Assembly (NCBI GenBank): GCA_021732845.1
Contig: JAKFUF010000124.1
Location: 1-62,884, forward strand
Origin: Planctomycetaceae bacterium
GTDB taxonomy: Bacteria > Planctomycetota > Planctomycetia > Planctomycetales > Planctomycetaceae
DNA: 62,884 nucleotides
Reading direction: 5' to 3'
Positions 55,740 to 62,884 of this stretch are shown piece after piece. Positions within the stretch are counted from its first letter, which is position 1; every line of letters starts with the position of its first letter. Under the pieces are notes generated by a model that had not been told where the DNA came from, did no database searches, and saw only the letters and a program-made list of their open reading frames with translations. A program made the position numbers and the translations under genes.

Positions 55740-57620
55740 CTACATTGTGCTAGCGCCGTCGTGAACGAAGACTCCAGCTTCCACCAGCAGGTTTCGATGG
55801 TGGTCAACCTTCAGGTTGTAGACTTGTGCGTATCCTGCATTCTCAATTGTTAGAACTTTGTGGTTCCCTTCTTCGAGGTCTGGTCGCTTCTCGCAGAATT
55901 GCTTGTAAGGACATTCATCCTTCGACTTGCCGCTACGGCGAAGGTACCAACTGTACTTGCTGGCGAGCGAGCCGTTCGACTGAAACCCATGGTTGCCTTC
56001 TGCTGCCATTCGCTTCGCTGCTTCGGAGCGAGCCTGACGCATCTCAGGTGTTGGATTCTGGAATGGATGGGTGCCCTCGTTGAACTGTCGGCGCGATGGA
56101 TGAGTTCCAGCTGCGTGCTGTTCCAGATTGAATTTGCGAATTGTTTCAGCCGATCTTTGGCGGTGTTCCTCGGTTTGGGTGAGCTTTTGCAGGTGAAAGT
56201 CGCCACGTGCCACCCTTTCTCGAATCCAATCAGTCATCGCAGGAGTACGGTTCTCCGACAAGAACGGGTGTGAGCCTTCCTGCACCTTGCCGGTTTGGAA
56301 TCGCTGTTGATCCAATCGATTCTGCTCGCTTTCCCGATATGCAGCGAGAATTCGGTTTTCGAGTTCATGATACGCTGAGTGATCAGAGTGAGTTATCCAT
56401 GCGAGATTGTCAGGGCGATTATCAAGCTTGTTGCCGTTGAGGTGGTGACGCTGGTCTTGATCTTTCTCCTTTTCTGATAGTTCGAGTTCGCCAGTTCTCC
56501 GGTTCAGTCGCACTGCGATGGTGCTCCGCCGAGATGCCCGAACGTGGGTGGCGAACCACTGCCGCCGTTGCGGATCTCTGAACAACTCGTAGTCCTTCAG
56601 CCGCTTCTCATTGTTGGCGACTCCATCGCTTATTCGCCGGTACAGTGCCATTAGGCTGTCGCCTGAACGAAGACGGTCCGCTCGACGAAACTCACCATCG
56701 CTTAACATGAAACCGTGTCCGGGAGTGCACCATACTTCCTGACCGTCATCGAGTGTCACCTTTAAAATCGTTACCATTTCGCCTGTCATTCTCGGGCTAT
56801 GTGCGAGTCCCGGTGCCATCCGCCCTGTCAGGCGATCGATGCTGTATATCCAAAAGGATGATTCCGAGAACTCTCGGGCCAAGTCAGCCATCGTCCTTAC
56901 CGATCCATCCAGAAGTGGAATTCGGGTTTGACCAGCGAGACACAGAGATTTGTTCACTGATGCCCACGATCCTTTTCCCTCATCGCACAGTTGATTGAGG
57001 AACTCGCAGCGCGTGCTGATCGTCTCTCCCTCAATGGCCGTGAACGTGGAACGCAGCGTGTTCCGTTGGGCAATGGGGAATTGCTTGAGCCGCTCCAGAC
57101 CGGCGAGAATCTGTTTATGGGAGCCCTTCCCGCTCCGCTTCATGGGTCGCAGGGCGTCATGAGCTTCCGCTGTCCCGTCGATGGACGTGATCAGACTGAA
57201 CCCATGCTTCTGGAGAAAGTCACAGTTCTCCGGCGAGTACAGCGTGCCGTTCGTGGTAACGTGGAACTTGGCCTTGGGCCGTCCGTCGCCGCCGCACTGC
57301 TGGCACTTCTTTCCGTTCGTCTGGCCCTGTTGGTTCCGCTGTTCCCCTGTGCCCTTGCACATGAGGCACTTTTCTTTCGAGCAGAGATGCTCCGCGTACT
57401 CCACCGTCTTTTTGATCAGTTCCATGTTCAACAGGGGCTCTCCCCCGAAGAACCCGAGATTGATCCCTTCCGCCGGAACGAGCAGGCGGTCAATCGCTGA
57501 CTTCGCCGTCTCGAATTTCATATAGTCGTCGACTGGGACGGACGACATCGTTTCAAGCCATCCACTGCTAGCAACGCAGGGTTCAACTGTAGTCGGCGCG
57601 GCTCCATATTGGTTCGTCAT
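55740..57620 (-). CDS. Truncated radical-SAM protein with an HNH intein
   Basis: Residues 1-226 are a radical-SAM fragment: MKFETAKSAIDRLL, INLGFFGGEPLLN with the GGEP motif, and HVTTNGTLYSPE. The CxxxCxxC iron-sulfur motif that should precede this is absent, so the N-terminus is missing. A DnaJ-like pair CLMCKGTG and CQQCGGDG is inserted at residues 85-112. The Hint domain begins at Cys 227 (CLAGQTRIPLLDGSVRT), has block B (WCTPGHGFML), an HNH endonuclease (HHLNGNKLDNRPDNLAW) and repeated GTHPF/GSHPF pieces, and ends YNLKVDHHRNLLVEAGVFVH. The usual His-Asn end is HD, followed by GASTM and stop, so almost no C-extein remains. ATG 57620 has AAGGGTG upstream; GTG 57629 also fits. Confidence 0.82.
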   Translation of the reverse strand: MTNQYGAAPTTVEPCVASSGWLETMSSVPVDDYMKFETAKSAIDRLLVPAEGINLGFFGGEPLLNMELIKKTVEYAEHLCSKEKCLMCKGTGEQRNQQGQTNGKKCQQCGGDGRPKAKFHVTTNGTLYSPENCDFLQKHGFSLITSIDGTAEAHDALRPMKRSGKGSHKQILAGLERLKQFPIAQRNTLRSTFTAIEGETISTRCEFLNQLCDEGKGSWASVNKSLCLAGQTRIPLLDGSVRTMADLAREFSESSFWIYSIDRLTGRMAPGLAHSPRMTGEMVTILKVTLDDGQEVWCTPGHGFMLSDGEFRRADRLRSGDSLMALYRRISDGVANNEKRLKDYELFRDPQRRQWFATHVRASRRSTIAVRLNRRTGELELSEKEKDQDQRHHLNGNKLDNRPDNLAWITHSDHSAYHELENRILAAYRESEQNRLDQQRFQTGKVQEGSHPFLSENRTPAMTDWIRERVARGDFHLQKLTQTEEHRQRSAETIRKFNLEQHAAGTHPSRRQFNEGTHPFQNPTPEMRQARSEAAKRMAAEGNHGFQSNGSLASKYSWYLRRSGKSKDECPYKQFCEKRPDLEEGNHKVLTIENAGYAQVYNLKVDHHRNLLVEAGVFVHDGASTM

Positions 57621-57710
57621 CTTGTTCACCCTTGTTAGTGACCGTTTTATGAGACCTCCTTCCTGTCTTCCGGATCACTTCTGTGCAGTGGGTTGGGTTC
57701 GCAGTTTTTG

Positions 57711-58421
57711 CTACAGCCGGCGGTGACCGGTGGGGTCAATCCAGCCGGGAACGAGCGGCTCCATTAGGCGTCGAAGTATCCCCGCACGTCTTGATAGGAC
57801 AATCGCTTCCTTTTTGCTTTCGCCTTGGAAGAACCCGCGACTACCACGCACCTGTTGCATCGCCCGACTGCGAACGAGCAGCGGGACCCATCCACGACGC
57901 GTGAATTTAAAAGTGTATTGAACCGCTTTTGCCAGCAACTTCGGCACATCATGGAATAGGTGGATTTCACATTCGCAGGCGTCTTCCAACATGCTTTTCA
58001 GCCATGCGGCTTCAACCGCATGACTCGCCCACATCAAATAGTGAAAGTGAACTTTCCCGCGTTCGCCACCGATCTCCGTGACAATTCGTATTTCAATCTC
58101 TCGGTCAGGAACTTCTAACCGCCAGAGCCGAAGCTTCCGCAGAAATCGTTGCACCAGAAAGGACTGATTGCATTCAGGTGCGGCCAGTGCAAAATTGCCG
58201 AAGTAGATAAATTTGGAAGTGCGCAACCGCCAAAGCGACCAGAGTGCCGCCATCGACTCCTGTTTCGCCCATCGCATTCTTCCCAATCGACAGCACCTCG
58301 GATCTCGGCACCATCTTCGATCGCAGAGCGGTTTTGGGCTTGATTGAGCAAAAGGAGAATTGACCATTTGCGATGATTCTCTGTCGTAATGTCCCATATG
58401 GTATATATAGAATAGGTTCAT
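57711..58421 (-). CDS. Possible HUH replication initiator (Rep)
   Basis: A 236-residue basic protein. It has HFHYLMWAS (an HUH motif, H-F-H) and, 40 residues later, AVQYTFKFTRRG, where Y-TF-K could be the YxxK nicking motif of rolling-circle Rep proteins. RSRAMQQVRGSRGFFQGESK follows, like the downstream part of phage and plasmid Reps. The upstream bases encoding the first 20 residues are A/T-rich (CATATGGTATATATAG) and may be promoter, so an internal start such as the Met in GRMRWAKQES is possible. It might also be a remnant. The next gene downstream is the intein gene. Confidence 0.5.
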   Translation of the reverse strand: MNLFYIYHMGHYDRESSQMVNSPFAQSSPKPLCDRRWCRDPRCCRLGRMRWAKQESMAALWSLWRLRTSKFIYFGNFALAAPECNQSFLVQRFLRKLRLWRLEVPDREIEIRIVTEIGGERGKVHFHYLMWASHAVEAAWLKSMLEDACECEIHLFHDVPKLLAKAVQYTFKFTRRGWVPLLVRSRAMQQVRGSRGFFQGESKKEAIVLSRRAGILRRLMEPLVPGWIDPTGHRRL

Positions 58422-58484
58422 GACCGGCTGGTGTTCCCATCTTGAATCACGCAGGTGTGCGGGATATCAAGATGTTGCGTAGGC

Positions 58485-58799
58485 CTACATTCCCCGGCGA
58501 CTCAGTTCATTAATGGCATCGCGACTAGCGCTCTGCCGTTGACGTAGTGAGCGACTCTGCTGAGAAGTCGAATTGGAACTCGGCGCGGAAATAGCATTGA
58601 GGAACCGAGTCAGCGCCTCAACAGTAGTGCATCGCGATGCTCCAACTTGGATGGTTTCCAGAACAGTTCCCTTGAAGCCTTTGCTGCTCCAGCGATAAAC
58701 GCAGGAAAGGTGGACTGATTTGCCTTTGCGCCGGCGCGGCAGGCGGGCAATTACTTCTGGAAAGGAAATGATTTTCTCTGCCTCGATATCAATCGCCAT
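58485..58799 (-). CDS. DUF1580 protein
   Basis: A 104-residue DUF1580 protein, a family almost limited to planctomycetes and often found beside integrases. The signature is MAIDIEAEKIISFPEVIARL followed by PRRRKGKSVHLSCVYRWSSK and GASRCTTVEALTRFL. The fold is likely a winged helix like excisionases, so a role in excision or island control is plausible. ATG 58799 starts exactly at the conserved MAIDIE. Confidence 0.85.
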   Translation of the reverse strand: MAIDIEAEKIISFPEVIARLPRRRKGKSVHLSCVYRWSSKGFKGTVLETIQVGASRCTTVEALTRFLNAISAPSSNSTSQQSRSLRQRQSASRDAINELSRRGM

Positions 58800-59158
58800 T
58801 GCGATGCCTTGCATTGCTGTGGGTGTTGTCACGTCACTATGCAATGATTCTGGCGATAGAGCGGTATCTAGTTAAGTACCGTCTCCCGGATCGGAAATCC
58901 TGACTTGGCAGGTATTTACAGCTATTGACTGAGGTCAAGGCGCAAAAAGCGAACCATTTTCAACTAGAGGAATGTCGTGAGCGCATCGCGGATGAACTCG
59001 GAGCATGAATGAAGCTCGACGAGTTCCACTACCGTTAGCAGCAACCGAAATTGCAGTTCGCCTCACCAGTCGCTGTTGTCCGCGCATCCGTCTCGGATGG
59101 TGAAGGATTTGCCGCCGACCTCGCTGTCACGTTGGCAGAACGTGGTGTTACACGTCCA
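58800..59158. other. Spacer within the island
   Basis: No gene or clear structure is seen. It should hold the promoter of the DUF1580 gene. Confidence 0.4.
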
Positions 59159-59710
59159 CTATCGGCGGCGGGATTTAATCGACTCTGAATCGAGTAGCCG
59201 ATATCCAAGTCCGGCTTTCCTGTCAATAAAGAGATCGATTCGGGGAAACGAACTCTCGATTAGCCCCTTCAACCGATTGGTGTCAAAGCTATAATCGCGG
59301 CCATTGCACCACCGTCCTTTCTGTGCCGTAATCGCTTCCAGCATAATTCTCAGGCTGTCAAAAAGTACGAGCTGTGCATGAAACGCCTTCCGGTAAAAAT
59401 AGGCGAGCACCGTTTGGCTGCACATTGGGCAGGTGCGAATGGCGATGGCCGGAAATTCGACGGTGCCGTGCATTACCCCTTGCTGGTCAGCGAATATTTC
59501 GCATCCAGATTCACATACCGTCATTCCTTGATGGTCCTGAACGTCGTGGTTTGGAAATAGCATCTCCTTAAATTCACTCTCATCCAGATCTTGTCCTTCA
59601 TGAAGCTTGCTCGTTGCAGAGGCTCTGTTAATGGGGCAGTTGGCGCTACCCGACTTGCACAGCGACTCGCATGGCAGCGGCGACATCCTGTTCAGCATAG
59701 TGTTCCGCAA
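59159..59710 (-). CDS. Unknown protein overlapping the integrase 3' end
   Basis: A 183-residue frame that starts inside the last 65 bases of the integrase gene. It has a Cys pair (RTCPMCSQTV) that could bind metal and a C-terminal part (DYSFDTNRLKGLIESSFPRI, then GLGYRLL) like a winged helix. I do not know the family. Starts downstream of the integrase stop (Met at 59563) are possible. It could be an accessory factor of the integrase by position, which is inference. Confidence 0.5.
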   Translation of the reverse strand: MRNTMLNRMSPLPCESLCKSGSANCPINRASATSKLHEGQDLDESEFKEMLFPNHDVQDHQGMTVCESGCEIFADQQGVMHGTVEFPAIAIRTCPMCSQTVLAYFYRKAFHAQLVLFDSLRIMLEAITAQKGRWCNGRDYSFDTNRLKGLIESSFPRIDLFIDRKAGLGYRLLDSESIKSRRR

Positions 59711-60869
59711 TGGCTAGAGATTTTTGGCCGAGCAGGCACCTGACCACATCAAGGCCATGTTGACGACGGACCTCTGTGGCAAAACTGTGCCTGAGTTGAT
59801 GGGGATGCCACGGCGGTATTTCCGCTTTTTCGCAGCCCCGACGAATCGCATAGTAGTAGGCGTGTTCCGTGTATTCCGACCGCGGCGCTCGTTTCGGCTT
59901 CGATTTTCGCTTTCTCGACCTCTGGGATGGGGTCATTGGAGTTGCCCGATTTTGGCTCCTTTTTAAATTCAGCGCTTCAACTGCCTGTTTCGGGCTGAAG
60001 ATCGAGTCTTCAGGCGTGTCAGGTCGCAACCATGGCAAGAGATGTTTTTGTGCTTGAGGCCCGATTTGTACGATGCGTTCATGTCCATGAACTGCGGTCT
60101 TGTGTGTCCGAGGTCGATACGACCAAACCGAAGCGGAGCGATCAATGTCGCAGGTCCGCATCTGGCAAACTTCACCGGGCCTCATCCCGGTCCGTCGCTG
60201 AATCTGGATCATCGCTGCCACCGCTGGATTCACATGTGGCAATACTGCTTCAACATGATCGTCGGGAACTGGGCAGACTTTTTTTGTTTCCCTCGCTTTT
60301 GAGCGGCCCCGCTTCAGTCCTTCGACTGTTCGGACTGCCTCAAAAACACTGGATGGGATCAGCTCTTCAGCGACTGCCCACTTGAAGAATCGCTTGATCC
60401 GTCCGAGTCTCTTGTTGATCTCATTTCGGCAGAGGTCGTCATCCAGCATTTTCTGGCGGACGGCCTTGAGGCATGTCGGGCCAAATTCCTCTGCGATTGT
60501 GTGGCCGTTGAGGTGCTTCAGTGGGCGAAGCGAAATCCTAATGCAATCAGCTTCGGTGGTTGGAGTACCGTCCGGGCGGCGGTAGTAGACTTCACAGTGG
60601 TTGAGGTAGCGGACGAGGAGTTCATTAATTGTCAGATCAAGGAATTTGCTACGAGGGGGTTCGCGATGGCCCCGGATCAGCCATCGGGCAATCAGACGGT
60701 CATACTCGGCGCGGCTATCGGGAGTGCCATGCTGACCAAGATAATGGTCTTTCTCACAAAGAGTCACCACGGCTTGGCCGGAGGCTTTGTGCAGGCGATA
60801 GGAGGGTACGCGGTGGGGCATTTTGGATCGAATCCGGTAAACTACCGGCTTTTCGTCACAAAACCGCAC
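59646..60869 (-). CDS. Tyrosine integrase of the island
   Basis: A tyrosine recombinase of 407 residues. Catalytic pieces: Arg in RRTGMRPGEVCQMRTCDID, HQLRHSFATEV (H-x-x-R), and the Tyr in IAEHYAEQD. At the position of the usual second His (LGH) the sequence reads LLGQKSLAIAEHY, so a Gln replaces it. The N-terminal arm-binding and core-binding parts are present (INKRLGRIKRFFKWAVAEEL). Its start is 57 bases from the tRNA-Phe 3' end, the usual integrase-next-to-tRNA layout. A start at Met 60821 is also possible. Confidence 0.93.
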   Translation of the reverse strand: MRFCDEKPVVYRIRSKMPHRVPSYRLHKASGQAVVTLCEKDHYLGQHGTPDSRAEYDRLIARWLIRGHREPPRSKFLDLTINELLVRYLNHCEVYYRRPDGTPTTEADCIRISLRPLKHLNGHTIAEEFGPTCLKAVRQKMLDDDLCRNEINKRLGRIKRFFKWAVAEELIPSSVFEAVRTVEGLKRGRSKARETKKVCPVPDDHVEAVLPHVNPAVAAMIQIQRRTGMRPGEVCQMRTCDIDRSASVWSYRPRTHKTAVHGHERIVQIGPQAQKHLLPWLRPDTPEDSIFSPKQAVEALNLKRSQNRATPMTPSQRSRKRKSKPKRAPRSEYTEHAYYYAIRRGCEKAEIPPWHPHQLRHSFATEVRRQHGLDVVRCLLGQKSLAIAEHYAEQDVAAAMRVAVQVG

Positions 60870-60922
60870 CGCCCCAACTCAGAGCGAGTAGACACAAAGT
60901 GTGTCTTCGGTTGAACTTATGA

Positions 60923-60967
60923 AAATGGACAGAGCCGGGATCGAACCGGCGACACCAGGATTTTCAG
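60923..60967 (-). other. att site, right: island-supplied 3' half of tRNA-Phe
   Basis: Identical to 35090-35134. It is the 3' half of the intact tRNA and extends three bases past its 3' end. Confidence 0.92.
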
Positions 60968-60998
60968 TCCTGTGCTCTACCAACTGAGCTATCTGTCC
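60926..60998 (-). tRNA. tRNA-Phe (anticodon GAA)
   Basis: The minus strand reads a 73-base tRNA starting GGACAGATAGCTCAGTTGGT. The acceptor stem GGACAGA/TCTGTCC, anticodon stem-loop CAGGA-CTGAAAA-TCCTG (anticodon GAA), T-arm GCCGGTTCGATCCCGGC and discriminator A are all intact. CCA is not encoded. Its 3' half is the integration site of the island. Confidence 0.97.
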
Positions 60999-61273
60999 AG
61001 CGTCGAGACGTTTGACACTCAATGGATGAAAAGGTTCTCACCCACAAGTGGTGGGGGAAGCTTAACGCAGGGGAAAAGCGGTTTCAAGCCGAATGCCGAG
61101 AACAGCTTGCAAAAAATTCGGAGCCGGCTGAAATCCGATCACCTGAAAAGTTTACGCTGAATGCGAGATCTCGTTCCCGGCAGTTCCCCCAAGCGCCCGA
61201 CTCCCGACGCCAGCCCCGATGGTGCCGTGTCAGCACAGCGAAAGCCCTCCTGGTGATGGATTCGCCCCCGAAT

Positions 61274-62581
61274 TTATAACAGCGACCCAAACAGGTCATG
61301 AGCGGGCCACTCCTTCACCATTTTGACCGTTTGATGCAGCAGCGGGTCCACCTCGCGCGACAGCACCTGCTGCTTGGCATTATGATCGGTGTTGAACAGC
61401 ACGGCCAGGTTCAGCCCGTCGAACCGCCGCAGCAAAATGGTCGAGGTGCCGGGAATCAACCCGTTGTGCCACACGTTCTGGCCGCCCTCGACAGGCCGCA
61501 CCGACCAGCCACATCCGTAGTAGAAATCGCGTGGCTTGCCATCGGTTTCATGCCCCGCCTGGCCCTCGGGGCGCTTTGTCATCAGCGTGATCATCTCCGG
61601 CTTGAGGAGCGGCGACTTCTCGGGATGATCGAACGCCGAGGCGAACCGCACCAGATCCACCGCTGAGGCGATCCAGCCACCGTGGGCCTCGTAGGCCTCG
61701 AAATTTTCAGCCCCGTAGACTTCGGGCACCTGTTGTCCCAGGTCACGGCCGCAGATGGCTGGTCCGCTGCGCTTCTCCGAGTCGTAATAGCAGACTTCGC
61801 CGTCGACCAGTTCGCCGCGGGCCGCGCGGCCGAGCCGCATTTTCGAGATCCCCAGTGGCTTCAACAGGTGTTCCTGCACGTAGTCGGCATAGGTTTGCCC
61901 GCTGAAGTGTTCGATCAGCCGGCCGAGGATGAGATAGTCGACATTGGCGTATGCGTAGCGTGCTCCCGGCACGAAATCGAGCATCCGGGCGGTCATGTAG
62001 CGGATGACGTATTCCGGTCCGACCGGCAGCAGGACGTTGAATTCTTTGGAGATCTCCACGGCCCGCACGATCGGGTCGAACGAGACAGCACGGTCCCAGC
62101 CGGCGGTGTGCTGGAGGAGGTGCTGCACGGTGATGTCTTTAAGCCGCGCGTCGGCCGGGCCGGACTTGGGCAACAGGTGCGGCAGGATGTCAAATGCCTT
62201 GTCACCCAGGGAGACTTTGCCCTGCTCGACCAATTGCAGCATCGCCACGGCCGTCAGTGGCTTGGAGACGCTGGCGACGCGAAAGATGGAGTTTGGCTGC
62301 ACGGGACGCTTTATCTCGACCTCGGCGAGGCCGAAGCCACGGGCGTAGACCAGGCGGGACTGGTGCGTGATCGCCAGAGCCGCGCCGGGAGCCTGGTGCG
62401 TCTTGATGAAGTCCGTCATCATCGCGTCGAAGGCCGCGAGACTCGGCTGAGCGTCGCCGGTGATCATCAAGGACACCTCGGCGTGAGCGGGGCGGCTGGC
62501 ACCGCTGATGCCGATTCCCAAGGCTCCGGCGGTCAGCGTTTGCAACAGGCGGCGGCGCGACAACGAACTTGGATGGGTCAT
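61274..62581 (-). CDS. Serine hydrolase, beta-lactamase class C fold, Tat-exported
   Basis: A 435-residue serine hydrolase of the class C beta-lactamase / penicillin-binding type. A twin-arginine signal is present: SRRRLLQTLTAGALGIGISG, then cleavage near PAHA. The catalytic SxxK is in VASVSKPLTAVAMLQL, the YxN is YANVDYLILG, and a later HNGLIPG block may stand for the third motif. In this large family most members are esterases or peptidases rather than drug-resistance enzymes, so a resistance role is not claimed. ATG 62581 sets the signal at the N-terminus. Confidence 0.9.
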   Translation of the reverse strand: MTHPSSLSRRRLLQTLTAGALGIGISGASRPAHAEVSLMITGDAQPSLAAFDAMMTDFIKTHQAPGAALAITHQSRLVYARGFGLAEVEIKRPVQPNSIFRVASVSKPLTAVAMLQLVEQGKVSLGDKAFDILPHLLPKSGPADARLKDITVQHLLQHTAGWDRAVSFDPIVRAVEISKEFNVLLPVGPEYVIRYMTARMLDFVPGARYAYANVDYLILGRLIEHFSGQTYADYVQEHLLKPLGISKMRLGRAARGELVDGEVCYYDSEKRSGPAICGRDLGQQVPEVYGAENFEAYEAHGGWIASAVDLVRFASAFDHPEKSPLLKPEMITLMTKRPEGQAGHETDGKPRDFYYGCGWSVRPVEGGQNVWHNGLIPGTSTILLRRFDGLNLAVLFNTDHNAKQQVLSREVDPLLHQTVKMVKEWPAHDLFGSLL

Positions 62582-62776
62582 GTTGCTGGCACACAAGGTC
62601 AGGGATTCATCGCGCGTCAACAGTTCGTGTTCATTGGGCGGCTGACAGAGCGTGGGCAAAGTGAGCCAGCAGCGGGCCGAGCCACGGATGACTCGGTTTC
62701 TGGCACGAATCATGACTCATTCGTGAGGAATCCGCCACAAGCAATCAGCTTTCATTTGGGTGTAACCGGTCATCCG

Positions 62777-62884
62777 CTAGGCGGCGACGGGCCATTCGAT
62801 GGTCTCGAGTGCGGTGGTGTGGGGATAGAGCCGCTTCGTTTCCTGGTCGATGCGGAAGGTCTGGAATTCGTCCCAGTGGTCGTT
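62777..62884 (-). CDS. 3' end of an unknown gene (partial)
   Basis: The last 35 codons of a minus-strand gene that runs off the window: it begins NDHWDEFQTFRIDQETKRLY and ends EWPVAA followed by TAG at 62777-62779. The family cannot be told from so little. Confidence 0.5.
   Translation of the reverse strand, partial: NDHWDEFQTFRIDQETKRLYPHTTALETIEWPVAA

Larger units (their letters stand above)
35090..60967. mobile_element. Genomic island integrated in tRNA-Phe
   Basis: The island is bounded by a 45-bp direct repeat of the tRNA-Phe 3' half (35090-35134 and 60923-60967). The right copy is part of an intact tRNA on the minus strand, and the tyrosine integrase gene lies 54 bases from it. This is the classical layout of an integrated element that rebuilds the tRNA it enters. 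Cargo is mainly restriction and defence. No conjugation, capsid or transfer genes are seen, so it is not self-transmissible on this evidence. A serine recombinase and a possible HUH Rep protein hint at older layers of mobility. Confidence 0.9.

Noticed and set aside
61274-62581. Antibiotic resistance beta-lactamase
   Set aside because: The fold and motifs are those of a very broad hydrolase family, and nothing in the sequence points to drug hydrolysis.

Overview
The window looks like a planctomycete chromosome. It carries a sulfatase with a Cys-type sulfatase motif, a DUF1501 protein, two DUF1559 proteins, a DUF1580 protein and an lpxB gene. Gene spacing is loose, and the spacers are full of short palindromic and tandem repeats that recur throughout. 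This taxonomic reading is inference from gene families; no rRNA gene is present.

Layout. 1-12.4 kb is housekeeping and metabolism: sulfatase, a phosphate acyl/butyryltransferase-like gene, a DUF58/MoxR pair, ahcY with a clear terminator, a CFA-synthase-like methyltransferase coupled to a DUF1295 protein, and an ankyrin protein. 12.4-15.7 kb holds two tandem palindromic repeat arrays (90-bp and 119-bp units) around a small Flp-pilin-like gene, then lpxB. 16.3-31.0 kb is a flagellar cluster on the plus strand: fliK, flgD, flgE, flbD, motA, motB, fliL, fliN, fliO, fliP, fliQ, an unknown gene, fliR, flhB. It encodes hook assembly, stator, switch and export gate. Its oddities are no fliM, a FliN with two FliM-like N-terminal peptides, a FliR with a canonical EF-hand loop, and repeats in many of the spacers. 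31.1-34.8 kb holds two DUF1559 paralogues and a DUF1501 protein.

35.1-61.0 kb is a genomic island of about 25.8 kb in a tRNA-Phe gene. The intact tRNA lies on the right (60926-60998, minus strand), a tyrosine integrase sits next to it, and a 45-bp copy of the tRNA 3' half marks the left end. The island is mostly a defence cargo on the minus strand: type I restriction-modification (hsdM-hsdS-fic-hsdR), a SMEK-domain protein, an unknown 590-residue protein, a relic of a second mcrC, then mcrB-mcrC. A divergent HEPN (ApeA-like) gene lies upstream of hsdM. The integrase-proximal part holds a metallophosphatase, a zinc-ribbon/DUF4429/SHOCT protein, an XRE regulator, a rearranged serine recombinase, a truncated radical-SAM protein invaded by an HNH intein, a possible HUH Rep protein and a DUF1580 protein.

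The strongest leads are four. First, the unknown 590-residue gene shares its 3' end and the following mcrC start with the mcrB-mcrC junction although its body is unrelated, so it looks like a cargo swap at an McrBC locus. Second, mutually exclusive hairpins precede hsdR. Third and fourth are the EF-hand in FliR and the duplicated CheY-docking-like peptide in FliN. After the island come a Tat-secreted beta-lactamase-fold serine hydrolase and the 3' end of one more gene.
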